Shown here: positions 57,701 to 64,000 of the stretch, piece after piece
Layout of the letters: each line of letters begins with the position of its first letter
How positions within the stretch are numbered: the first letter of the stretch is position 1
Origin: Bombyx mori
Lineage: Eukaryota; Arthropoda; Insecta; Lepidoptera; Bombycidae
DNA: 64,000 bases
Assembly: GCF_030269925.1 (NCBI RefSeq)
Contig: NC_085128.1
Location: 16,122,501 to 16,186,500 of the forward strand
Direction of reading: 5' to 3'
Made by a program: the position numbers and the translations under genes
The notes under the pieces: model-generated
The model's input: only the letters and a program-made list of their open reading frames with translations
What the model was told of the DNA's origin: nothing
The model's database searches: none

Positions 57701-59469
57701 GCTAACTGTACTTAAAGAGGCTGAGCTTTACATTTAGGTATTTGAAGATCTTGATAATATTTGACTCTGACATCTTTGTAATGTTAGCACTATTAAAGTT
57801 CCTCAATTCATTGCGCTTTTCTTAAGCTTCTATAACGGAAGGAGGTACTAATTCTATTTTTTGTGAATTGTGTAGAATATTGTTATGTCTAGTTTTAGTA
57901 TTGGATCTCAAACATGCTTAATTTATTTCATTGACAGATCACCATAATAATAAAATAAATATTGAGAGCACCTCTTAACACATTGAATTCCAGACTATGT
58001 CTAAGCGAGTCTTATCTATAGAGAGAGAGTCTTGTCTATAGCAATGTCAGCGAACACCCAGCAAGGATAGACGGTTTACACTGACAATTGACCACGGACA
58101 CTGATATCTGACATACATAATCTCGGAAGTGGTCTAATCCACTGTTTCCATAAGTCACCGTGTTTTTAAGGTTTTTCTTGCAAAAAACACATTTTAAACA
58201 ATTGCTGTTAAATTTGTGAAGCCCTTCAGGAATGCAGGCTACCATATACATGATGTCTATAATAATGTTGAATGTGTTAGTTAACCATGGAATATTTCTT
58301 GCAAATTCTAATTGTTTAGGTTTATTTTTTATATGTGCATTGATATGTCAGTATAGTACTGCTGAATAAGTGCATGAAACTAGTAAAGAATTCTCACCAA
58401 GCATCATATCAATGCATGTAGCTTTTTCCTCTGGACCTAATAAAGTTAAATTTTGTGTTGTTATATCCAACAGCACCCTGACAGGCTCAGCACTCTGGAG
58501 GGTGGAGTCTGAAATGAACAAATTTGTGCCATTCCTTATTAGTCAATTAATGAACCCCTGACTAGAAATTGAGGTCTATTTTTTATAAATTGACTTATCC
58601 AAAATGATGAAACAATATAATATTGTAGCATGAAATAATATTTAGCAGATATTATTATTATTTTAATTGTGATCTAAATACTTACTTGGCACATTTGACT
58701 TGTTAGTGGAAATGTCAATTATCAAATTGACACACCATGGAGCTATGAAGGGTGCCCATGACTCTCCCAGGTTGCATAGCTCAGGTCCAATCATACTGAC
58801 ACTCTCCAAAAGACTATTAGCATTTGGATCAGCCTAAAAGATACATCATTATGCACAAACAGTCAACATAAAACATTACAAGTCTTAGTATTTACTTCGG
58901 TTTTCACAATCTTAAACATAATTAAAATTACTTTTAGTTTTTTTTTTCAGTGTCTGTAATAGTGTAAATATAATGTGTGAAACTATAGTTATTAAACTAT
59001 TTTGTTTATTGCTTTCGACCTGTTTTAATAAGAATTTGGACAATGGGCTTACTGCCCATCAAATGACTTTTTACTTATCAATAGAATTTAAAAGAAAATA
59101 TATAATAAGCTGATGATAGTTTATCCAGTGCTTTAATTAAAGGAAGCTCTCTTAGTTTAGGTCATGTATGTTAGTCTTAACCTTAACCATGTTTCACCTA
59201 AGTATTGCTGAAAATGTAACCTTAAATGGTCATTAACAACTCACTTCATAGTCAGTTTGACTGATGGCAACGTTAACGGCTTCTTGAAACACAATCGAGA
59301 AAAACTCTAACACAGCGTCTCTTGCCGCCGGAAAGGTTTTTAACAAACTTATACCAGTTTTGGTGAGCTCCGGGGTACTCTGAGTGTTTCGTCTCGAAAC
59401 ACCGTATACAAAGTTATTTAGATCTGCAGATAGTGCAGTGGACTTGCTGGAGGTGTTCATTGTCTCCAA
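42732..59469 (-). CDS. IntS5: Integrator complex subunit 5, 17 exons
   Basis: IntS5 is a helical-repeat scaffold subunit of Integrator, which cleaves snRNA and promoter-proximal nascent RNAs and recruits PP2A to RNA polymerase II. Exons, minus strand in order: 59245-59469, 58686-58833, 58398-58508, 57400-57581, 56429-56549, 55435-55602, 52276-52434, 50290-50602, 49951-50134, 48559-48673, 47337-47539, 47008-47166, 45316-45432, 44695-44863, 43792-43931, 43045-43129, 42732-42877. Phases chain throughout, giving 914 residues (human ~1019). Diagnostic blocks: LLKTFPAARDAVLEFF near the N-terminus; WAPFIAPWCVNLI; VIPYLLNLASKSDVVLKAF; SVFHAGIIGKG at ~655-665; VALLLVELVSPDV followed by VSIERELYMRAALE; and the C-terminal LRDCLWNYTRDHVPSPALF. 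No catalytic residues are expected. Exons 4, 6, 9, 11 and 14 are extremely GC-rich; exons 1-3 and 17 are not. Start is the first Met at 59469 or the Met at 59460. AATAAA (minus) near 42610 is a likely polyadenylation signal. Confidence 0.95.
43379..43495. mobile_element. MITE-D, one arm plus centre
   Basis: TGTGTGCTTAAGGCGAGTTT ... CAGCGCTCCTAGCGGCAAAC. The second arm ends after CAACTCCATACA. Confidence 0.75.
43516..43535. repeat. 20 bp perfect palindrome
   Basis: AGCTACAGCTAGCTGTAGCT equals its own reverse complement. It lies at the junction of MITE-D and the SINE-A copy that follows. Confidence 0.95.
43536..43772 (+). repeat. SINE-A copy
   Basis: ACTTGTGAGTCCGCACGGGT to TTTAGGCAATAAAAAAAAA. 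The tail ends 20 bp before the 3' boundary of IntS5 exon 15. Confidence 0.9.
45695..45815 (-). repeat. RTE-type LINE 3' end with (ATG)n tail
   Basis: (CAT)n at 45697-45716, then CAACAGCCCACAGTCGTCCA, CTGCTGGACATAGGCCTCTC. This is a very common moth repeat (recall). It lies in IntS5 intron 12. Confidence 0.7.
45935..46165 (+). repeat. Repeat B copy
   Basis: TTTTTTCCCTACCTATGCTG to GCCCTTCGTTGCAAGTGACG, with a small deletion just before the core. Confidence 0.8.
46374..46644. mobile_element. MITE with ~30 bp terminal inverted repeats, IntS5 intron 12
   Basis: Left ATATCGAAGGGTGAAAGGCT then ATTTGGTTTAAG. The reverse complement of the right end reads ATATCGAGGGGTGAAAGGCT then ATTTGTTTTAAG. The ~210 bp interior is AT-rich and non-coding. 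The target duplication is unclear. Confidence 0.8.
47595..47835 (-). repeat. SINE-A copy
   Basis: GTGAATGAACTCACAGCCCA to GATGCTACGACCAGTAA. It lacks a T-run at the left. Confidence 0.85.
48111..48179. repeat. 20 bp tandem repeat, ~3.5 units
   Basis: GAATTTATAGTTTATTTCCA repeated with exact 20 bp spacing and one substitution. IntS5 intron 10. Confidence 0.95.
48280..48455 (-). repeat. LINE-C 3' end
   Basis: TTTTTTTTATTGCTTTTGTA, GCAGACGAGCATACGGCCTA, GAGCCAAGCCGCTGCCTACC and GAAGGACATGTCATGTACGT. Confidence 0.8.
48694..48792. mobile_element. MITE-D, left arm only
   Basis: CATCAGTGTGCTTAGTG to CAGCGCCCCTAGTGGCAAAC. The fold-back partner is missing. It starts ~20 bp upstream of IntS5 exon 10. 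Confidence 0.75.
48865..49022 (-). repeat. Repeat B copy
   Basis: ACCGAGTTTCTCGTTGGACC, TTCCGATCCTGTTGTAGATT and GGTGAGCTCACCTACCGG. Confidence 0.75.
49040..49905 (-). repeat. Near full-length SINE-A interrupted by a MITE
   Basis: Left part 49040-49112, right part 49574-49905, including the head with GCGGGATTCGAACACCGGTG. The interruption is the hAT-like MITE below. Joined, the two parts make a copy of usual length. Confidence 0.9.
49113..49573. mobile_element. hAT-like MITE with 11 bp inverted repeats and 8 bp target duplication
   Basis: The element starts TAGATATGTGTCGTTCG and ends AATACACATATCTA, so TAGATATGTGT is a perfect 11 bp terminal inverted repeat. GCCCATAG is present on both sides (49105-49112 and 49574-49581) and only once in other SINE-A copies, so it is an 8 bp target-site duplication. 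The size is 461 bp and there is no ORF. GTTCG/CGAAC and GAGTCGTTC motifs cluster near both ends, as subterminal transposase sites do in hAT elements. Confidence 0.92.
50656..51353 (-). mobile_element. Helitron-G, copy 3, carrying a nested Helitron-H
   Basis: Reverse copy: the CTAG end lies at 50656-50659 and the 5' TC end near 51353. It is interrupted at 50730-50943 by Helitron-H and carries a 29 bp palindromic insert at 51168-51196. The rest matches copies at 24050 and 27808. Confidence 0.8.
50730..50943 (-). mobile_element. Helitron-H nested in Helitron-G
   Basis: On the minus strand it begins TCTATACTAATATTATAAAG, carries a (GTTT)n-like tract, TAGGCTCCGAAACTACTGGA, and ends GGGCGGGTCGCTAG. 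It is preceded by A and followed by T. This fits a Lep1-like moth Helitron (recall). No protein is encoded. Confidence 0.8.
51355..51757 (+). mobile_element. Helitron-G, copy 4, 5'-truncated
   Basis: Starts within the usual ACCCCTTTTTACG segment after ~30 bp is lost and ends TACTGTGGGACCACTAG. It contains a (CA)n tract at 51527-51551 and stands head-to-head with copy 3. Confidence 0.8.
51758..51842 (+). repeat. SINE-A tail fragment
   Basis: TGATATCTATGGGCTATAGG to CATCTAAACAATAAAAAAA. It follows the Helitron end directly. Confidence 0.7.
52008..52225 (-). repeat. SINE-A copy, 5'-truncated
   Basis: T-run, ATTGCTTATATCGGTGGACG to GGCAGAAATAGGCTCACAAG with a ~25 bp internal deletion. Its right end is ~35 bp from IntS5 exon 7. 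Confidence 0.85.
52494..52781 (+). mobile_element. Helitron-F, copy 2
   Basis: TCTATACATATAAAAATGAA to GCCGGGTCAGCTAG. It is bracketed by ~45 bp imperfect direct repeats of local DNA (TAGCTATAGTATTTT...CGGTATTCGCAA), see findings. Confidence 0.75.
53335..53455. mobile_element. MITE-D, one arm plus centre
   Basis: CTGTGTGCTTAGTGCGAGTT to GTTAGGGGCGCTGTTCCAAC. Confidence 0.75.
53460..54160. other. AT-rich stretch of IntS5 intron 6
   Basis: No recognisable repeat, RNA gene or exon; all coding phase is accounted for by the flanking exons. Confidence 0.5.
54162..54304 (-). repeat. SINE-A tail copy
   Basis: TTTTTTTATTGCTTAGATGG to CTCAAGTATAGTTACAA. Confidence 0.85.
54735..55188 (-). repeat. Full-length SINE-A with tRNA-like head
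   Basis: T-run and ATTGCTTAGATGGGTGGACG at left, GCGGGATTCGAACACCGGTG (B-box complement) and TCCCTTAGGCCACGACGACT at right. At ~450 bp it is the best reference copy in the window. Confidence 0.92.
55205..55405 (-). repeat. Second, older SINE-A head in tandem
   Basis: TATTCCTTCACCGTGGAAGT, GCGGAATTCGAACATCGGCA and GCCTTTAGGCCACGATGACT. It matches only the head half of SINE-A and is more diverged than its neighbour. It ends ~30 bp before IntS5 exon 6. Confidence 0.8.
55663..55907 (+). repeat. SINE-A copy
   Basis: TTGTGGTAGGACCTCTTGTG to CGTCTAAGCAATAAAAAAA. Confidence 0.9.
56110..56378 (+). repeat. SINE-A copy, diverged
   Basis: TTTACTGGTGGTAGGAGGTC to AGTGAAGCAATAAAAAATGG. Ends ~50 bp before IntS5 exon 5. 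Confidence 0.8.
56595..56790 (-). repeat. LINE-C, old copy
   Basis: GCGCATTCGGCTCGCCTGAT, CATGAACGTCAGCAATACCA and GAGCGATATCGCTCACGAGG match LINE-C at low identity. Confidence 0.6.
56950..57240 (+). repeat. Repeat B copy
   Basis: TTTAGCCTTGAGAGGCTGTC to GTTAGTGGATCGAAGGATCC with an intact core. Confidence 0.85.
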
Positions 59470-60156
59470 TATAATTCCGTTTTTAGTATCATCAAAATAA
59501 AATACTAGTCAACAAATTCCAAGAGTGACTTGTTGACAAAATTTACATTTGACATTTGCTACAATGACACTTGAGTTTTTAATTTGACTTCTTGACCAAG
59601 CAAAGGAAATAGCCCATACGCTGAATTTTTATTATAATAATGGTATTGAAACCAGGTCTTTTACGAAAGATCAAAATTAAATGGCACGAAAATATCAATG
59701 TATCTAAATAAGTAAATGTTTATCTGACGTGTTACTATAAAATTTGACTGAAAAGCATGATAGTGGAATAAAAATTATAAGGGTAATGTGACAATATGAT
59801 TCATACAAAAAAGTGTTAAGTCTAAAGATGAGGTGGTAATGGAACCTTTAGAAGTGTTATTACCTATATCATTCTCTCGCAGATTAAATCGTTTTGTATA
59901 TAATCGTATCTACTTATCTCTTTTTAGTATCGCTTTTCCAGTGTCATTTCCGTTTCATCAAATTTCATTTCAATTGGAAGTGGGTAGTTGTGTGTTGAAA
60001 CGAAAATACTGTGTTTTTGTGGAAATTGTGTAAAATAAGAAAAAATTACGGCACCATTATTTATATGATTTATTCTAACAACTGATTGTACCTACCAGCT
60101 GGAAAAGTGTTATCCTTACAATTAATTACTTCTACACACTTCACTGCTCTGTTACT
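59470..60156. other. Interval between IntS5 start and the LINE ORF1
   Basis: It must hold the IntS5 promoter at its left and probably the LINE 5' UTR at its right. I see no boundary motif and no target-site duplication for the LINE 5' end. Confidence 0.4.
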
Positions 60157-60895
60157 ATGAATCCACTTGAATCTTCACTGGCTGAGATGTCAGAGCTGTT
60201 TAATGCACGTATGGCGAAGTTCGAAGCCCAGCTCAACAAGTCTCCAGAACCATCAACCACATCATCAAGTTTGGCATTGGAATTTTCGTCATTTCGGGCA
60301 TTCATTACTGAGGCACTTAATAACTTGCAACAGCAGGTGGAGATGCTCGCGCGCATGCAAGATAATACAGAGACTCGCAGCCGTAGAAAAATGTTGATCA
60401 TTCACGGAGTAGCTGAGACTAAGGGTGAGCAAATTGAACAGGTATTGTCTAATTTCATAGGCAGTCATCTTGCTTTGGCCGAGTTCTCCTCAACTGATAT
60501 TAGAAGATGTCACCGTATGAATAGATTGTCAACATCCGAAGGATCTCGTCCCATACTGATAAAATTCCAAACGTATGAAATGCGCAGTCAAGTTTGGTTT
60601 TCTAAAACAAAACTAAAGGGTACCCGGCTTTACTATTTCGGAGTTTCTGACGAAAGCGCGGCACGACATTTTCATGGCTGCACGGAGTAGATTCGGCATG
60701 AAGAAGGTCTGGACCAAGGATGGCTGTGTCTACATTTTGGGAGCGGATGGCATCAAACATCGCGTCGTTACACATCGAAATCTTAATCATCTTCAAAAGA
60801 ACACATCGGAGGCAGTCCCTGAGGTTGATGCTCATAAGCGTGCTGTTACAAAACCGGCTGTGGTAAAGGCAAAGCGCGCTGCTGCTAGAAAGTGA
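60157..60895 (+). pseudogene. LINE ORF1 (L1-ORF1p-like), one frameshift
   Basis: Starts MNPLESSLAEMSELFNARMA, followed by a coiled-coil-like stretch (LNNLQQQVEMLARMQ), then the RNA-binding-type region RRKMLIIHGVAETKG ... DIRRCHRMNR ... GSRPILIKF. The first frame carries real family sequence to about 60620. The C-terminal part (FMAARSRFGMKKVWTKDGC to the lysine-rich end) continues in the next frame to 60895. The break looks like a single extra C in the CCC at 60622-60625. ORF1 proteins of this kind bind element RNA as trimers. With the frameshift the protein would be truncated. No CCHC zinc knuckles are seen. Confidence 0.75.
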
Positions 60896-61659
60896 TAGTG
60901 ATAATCTTGCTTCTTGTTTGTTTCCTTTCTTGTGTATAACAGGATTAACAGGTGACAAAATGAAATTAACTTTCCTTATAAACTTTTTAATTATCATTTT
61001 TTTACATTTTATCGTTAATTTTGTTTATAATTTATAATATTAATAATGTAGTATTAATTTCAAACTACCTGTTTTTTAGCTTATAAGTACCTAGCCTTTT
61101 GTCGGTAGGTACATTTAATTTTATATTTAAATATTTGAGTGACAGTGACAGTGCATGATATTGAAAATTTTTTAACTGTCAACTTTCAAGTGGCAAAGGT
61201 ATCTTCGTCTATACAGCTAAATTACACGTATTAAGTTTAAAGCGAAGCTTAATAAAGAAAACGTCGAGATGAATTTAAGTATACTGTAATCTTTTCACTG
61301 CTACTCATGCTTCTGATTTGTATTTCTTTAATTTTAGTTTCTTTTATTTATTTATTTTGTTTTCTTTTTTTCTTTTTCTTTTGCTTTGTATTTACTATTT
61401 AATGTTTTCATTTTCTAATAAGATTATACTACCTAATTGCTACGTATATTTTATATAGGTATTCTATTTTGCTACTTTGATTTCCTTTTATTTTGTTATT
61501 TTGTTTGTCTTTTGGCTTGTTTTGTCTATTATAGTTAAATTAAATTTCATAGACACTTTCCCAGTTGGTGGGTATTATTAATTTGTATATATATTCATAA
61601 CCGTATTGATATTTTGATATTGTGTATAATATATATATATACTTATTTTCTCTACTTAT

Positions 61660-64000
61660 ATGCTCAACTCAACAGATACAAGTGAATCTGAAACTTTTTA
61701 TTCAGCAAACAGCGACAACAGCGATATTAGTGTGCCTTCTTTAGCAGAAACATTGTCTTCACGGTTCTCTGGTGTTCCTAGGAATTTTAATGTCGTTCAT
61801 ATCAATGCCCAGAGTATTCCGGCTCATTTCCCTGACATGCTGGCAAGTTTTGATTCTAAGAATATCCATGCTATACTTGTGTCAGAATCTTGGCTTAAGC
61901 CATGTCTTCCGTCTACATCTTATACCATTCCTGGTTTTCAACTTTTTAGGAACGACCGTATCACTGGTGGCGGTGGTGGCGTTGCCATTTATATCCGTTC
62001 ATATTTTAATTGTACAGTTGTTAATGTATCGGCACAGCCTACACCGCCATGTGCGGGCGAGCACTTATTTCTTGAAATAGAACTTCAACACACGAAGATG
62101 CTACTTGGTGTTTATTATTGTCCTTCGTCAAGTATAGATTTTTTTACTTCTTTTGAAACTTTGCTAGAAAACATAATGCCTTCATATACTAATACCATTA
62201 TCATGGGTGACTTTAACACATGCCTCCTTAAAAAGAATTCTCGCACTACTTTATTTCACTCGATGATCGAATCGGTAAATTTAACTATTCTACCGTTGAA
62301 CTCGACACATCATTTTCCAAACTGTGCTCCTTCACTTCTTGATCTTATTTTCGTTACTTCTCTTGATTACGTGGCTGACCATGGACAATGTTCAGCTGAC
62401 GCTTTCTCATATCATGATCTCATTTTCGTCTCATACAAAGTACGACCTCCTAAGGCTAAGTCAAAAATTCTTCTGCTGCGCAGTTTTAACGGTATGGATA
62501 TTGAAAGTCTTCGAGAAGATGCAGGCAGCATTGACTGGACTGCTTTGACGTGTTCTACCTCAATCAATGAGAAAGTTGATCAGTTCAATGCAAAATTAAC
62601 TGGTCTATATGACAAGCACGCACCATGTCGACCAGTAAGAATAAAACATTTGCCAGCGCCGTGGCTTACTAATGAAATTAAAAGTATCTTAATCAAGAAG
62701 GCGGCTGCTAAATTAAAATATAAGAAAAAACCTACCCTCGAAAATGGCACAAATTATCACCGCATCCGTAATCACTGCAACAGGGTGTGTAGGGATGCAC
62801 AACGCCAACATATTCATAGTGCTGTCGAAAATGGAGATCCAGCTAAAGTCTGGAAATTTCTTAGATCACTGGGGATTGGAAAATCACAACATAACACTCA
62901 TTTATCTCATTCGAGTATTGATTTATTAAATCAACATTTCTGTGCGTCGTCCGATTTTGATGGGACAACTAAATCAAAAACATTAAATCATATTTCATCT
63001 CTTCCAGTCCCAAATTGCTCTCCATTTGTTTTTAATCACCTAACGGCTTGTGATGTTAAGCGGAGCATATTATCTATAACTTCCAATGCAGTTGGAAGTG
63101 ACTGTGTCGCCCGTAATATGATCCTTCCTATCCTCGACCAAATCCTTCCCGTTATCTGTCATATCCTCAATCACTCATTATCTAGCGGCATCTTTCCAAA
63201 GGCTTGGAAAGAAGCACAAATTACACCACTGCCAAAAAAGTCGAATCCTATATTCTTTTCAGAATACCGTCCAATTTCCATTTTACCGTTCCTTTCAAAG
63301 GTTTTAGAACGCTTGATTCACAACCAGCTCAATGAGTTTCTTACAAGGAATCAGCTTTTAAACCCTTACCAATCCGGCTTTCGTCCTGGTCATAGCACAG
63401 TCACAGCCCTGGTGAATATTACGGATGCCATCAGACTTGGCATGGAGAGTGGGAAACTGACGGTGTTGGCATTGCTGGATTTCAGTAATGCATTTGGCAC
63501 CGTTGATTTCGACATACTTCTAGCCATCCTTAGCTCCATTAACATATCTCCGACCGTGGTTGATTGGTTTCGAAGTTACCTGTCTGGTCGCCGACAGCGT
63601 ATTCACTGTGAGAATGCCTATTCTTCATGGTGTGAAACGCACGTAGGTGTACCGCAGGGTGGCGTTTTATCCCCTTTACTTTTTTCAATTTTTATAAATT
63701 CTATTTCTATACAAATTACTTCTTCCTACCACCTGTATGCAGATGATCTACAGATCTATACACAAACTTCTTTGTCAGAACTGACCAACGCGATGAAGAC
63801 GCTGAATAATGACTTATCAATACTATCCCGTTGGAGTAATTCGCATGGATTGAGGGTGAACCCGTCGAAGACACAGGTCATTGTTGTCGGCAGTTCAAGA
63901 TTGTGTTCGAAAGTGAAATGGTCGCAGCTTCCGGCTATTTTATTTGATGGCGTACCAATTCCTATCAGCGATACTGTGAAAAATTTAGGAATCTTAATTG
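61660..64000 (+). mobile_element. Non-LTR retrotransposon ORF2: endonuclease and reverse transcriptase (partial)
   Basis: Starts MLNSTDTSESETFYSANSD and stays open for 780 codons to the window edge. It has an APE-type endonuclease: HINAQSI (~47-53), SESW with the catalytic Glu at 76, GDFN at 183-186, and SYHDLIF near 250-256 in place of the common SDH. The reverse transcriptase has EYRPISIL, YQSGFRPGHSTVTAL, LDFSNAF (motif A Asp kept), GVPQGGVLSPLLF and YADD at 693-696. This places it in the jockey/CR1-type group. In motif A the usual FD after KA is FG here. About 760 bp of AT-rich DNA separates it from ORF1, longer than in typical jockey elements. It is likely a young copy, since no stop codon occurs; activity cannot be judged because the 3' end is outside the window. 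Confidence 0.92.

Noticed and set aside
1..64000. CRISPR array, bacterial operon or defence island
   Set aside because: Repeats are dispersed eukaryotic transposons, not regularly spaced; the genes are spliced animal genes.

Overview
The window is nuclear DNA of a moth, most likely the domestic silkworm Bombyx mori or a very close Bombyx relative. The reasons are split genes with short exons and GT-AG introns, AT-rich non-coding DNA, and very many copies of silkworm-type interspersed repeats. The commonest repeat is a ~440 bp tRNA-headed SINE with an AGCAATAAA tail (Bm1-type, called SINE-A here). Species and family names are from recall, not from a search.

Five host genes can be read. (1) 2353-11807, minus strand: a 10-exon leucine-rich-repeat gene of the LRRC74 type, ~570 codons. 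(2) 16517-17860, plus: single-exon TRMT5, the tRNA guanosine-37 N1-methyltransferase. (3) 23098-32103, plus: a five-exon FAD synthetase (PAPS-reductase-like domain), ~273 residues. (4) 34842-40368, minus: nine-exon GPN1 GTPase, 373 residues. (5) 42732-59469, minus: 17-exon Integrator complex subunit 5, 914 residues. For every multi-exon gene I checked that intron phases chain from start to stop; exon coordinates are given in each entry. The right end (60157-64000) is a non-LTR retrotransposon whose ORF1 has one frameshift and whose ORF2 is open to the edge of the window. A decayed hAT-type transposase fragment lies between GPN1 and IntS5.

The rest is mostly mobile DNA. Labels used here: SINE-A (Bm1-type); repeat B (element with the core GATCCGGCGAGAAACTCAGT); LINE-C (3' end of a non-LTR element); MITE-D (fold-back with a GTGTGCTTAGTG end); SINE-E (second tRNA-headed SINE); Helitron-F, -G and -H (5'-TC, 3'-CTAG, A/T target); repeats J and K; and several single MITEs with clear terminal inverted repeats. 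Many are nested: a hAT-like MITE in a SINE, a Helitron in a Helitron, MITE-D in repeat B, LINE-C in repeat B.

The genes do not form a pathway. GPN1 (RNA polymerase II assembly and import) and IntS5 (Integrator, which acts on Pol II transcripts) are neighbours on one strand, which is probably coincidence. I found no CRISPR array, no bacterial-type operon and no convincing undescribed biological system. The most distinctive observations are the nested and palindromic transposon structures and the very uneven base composition of IntS5 exons.
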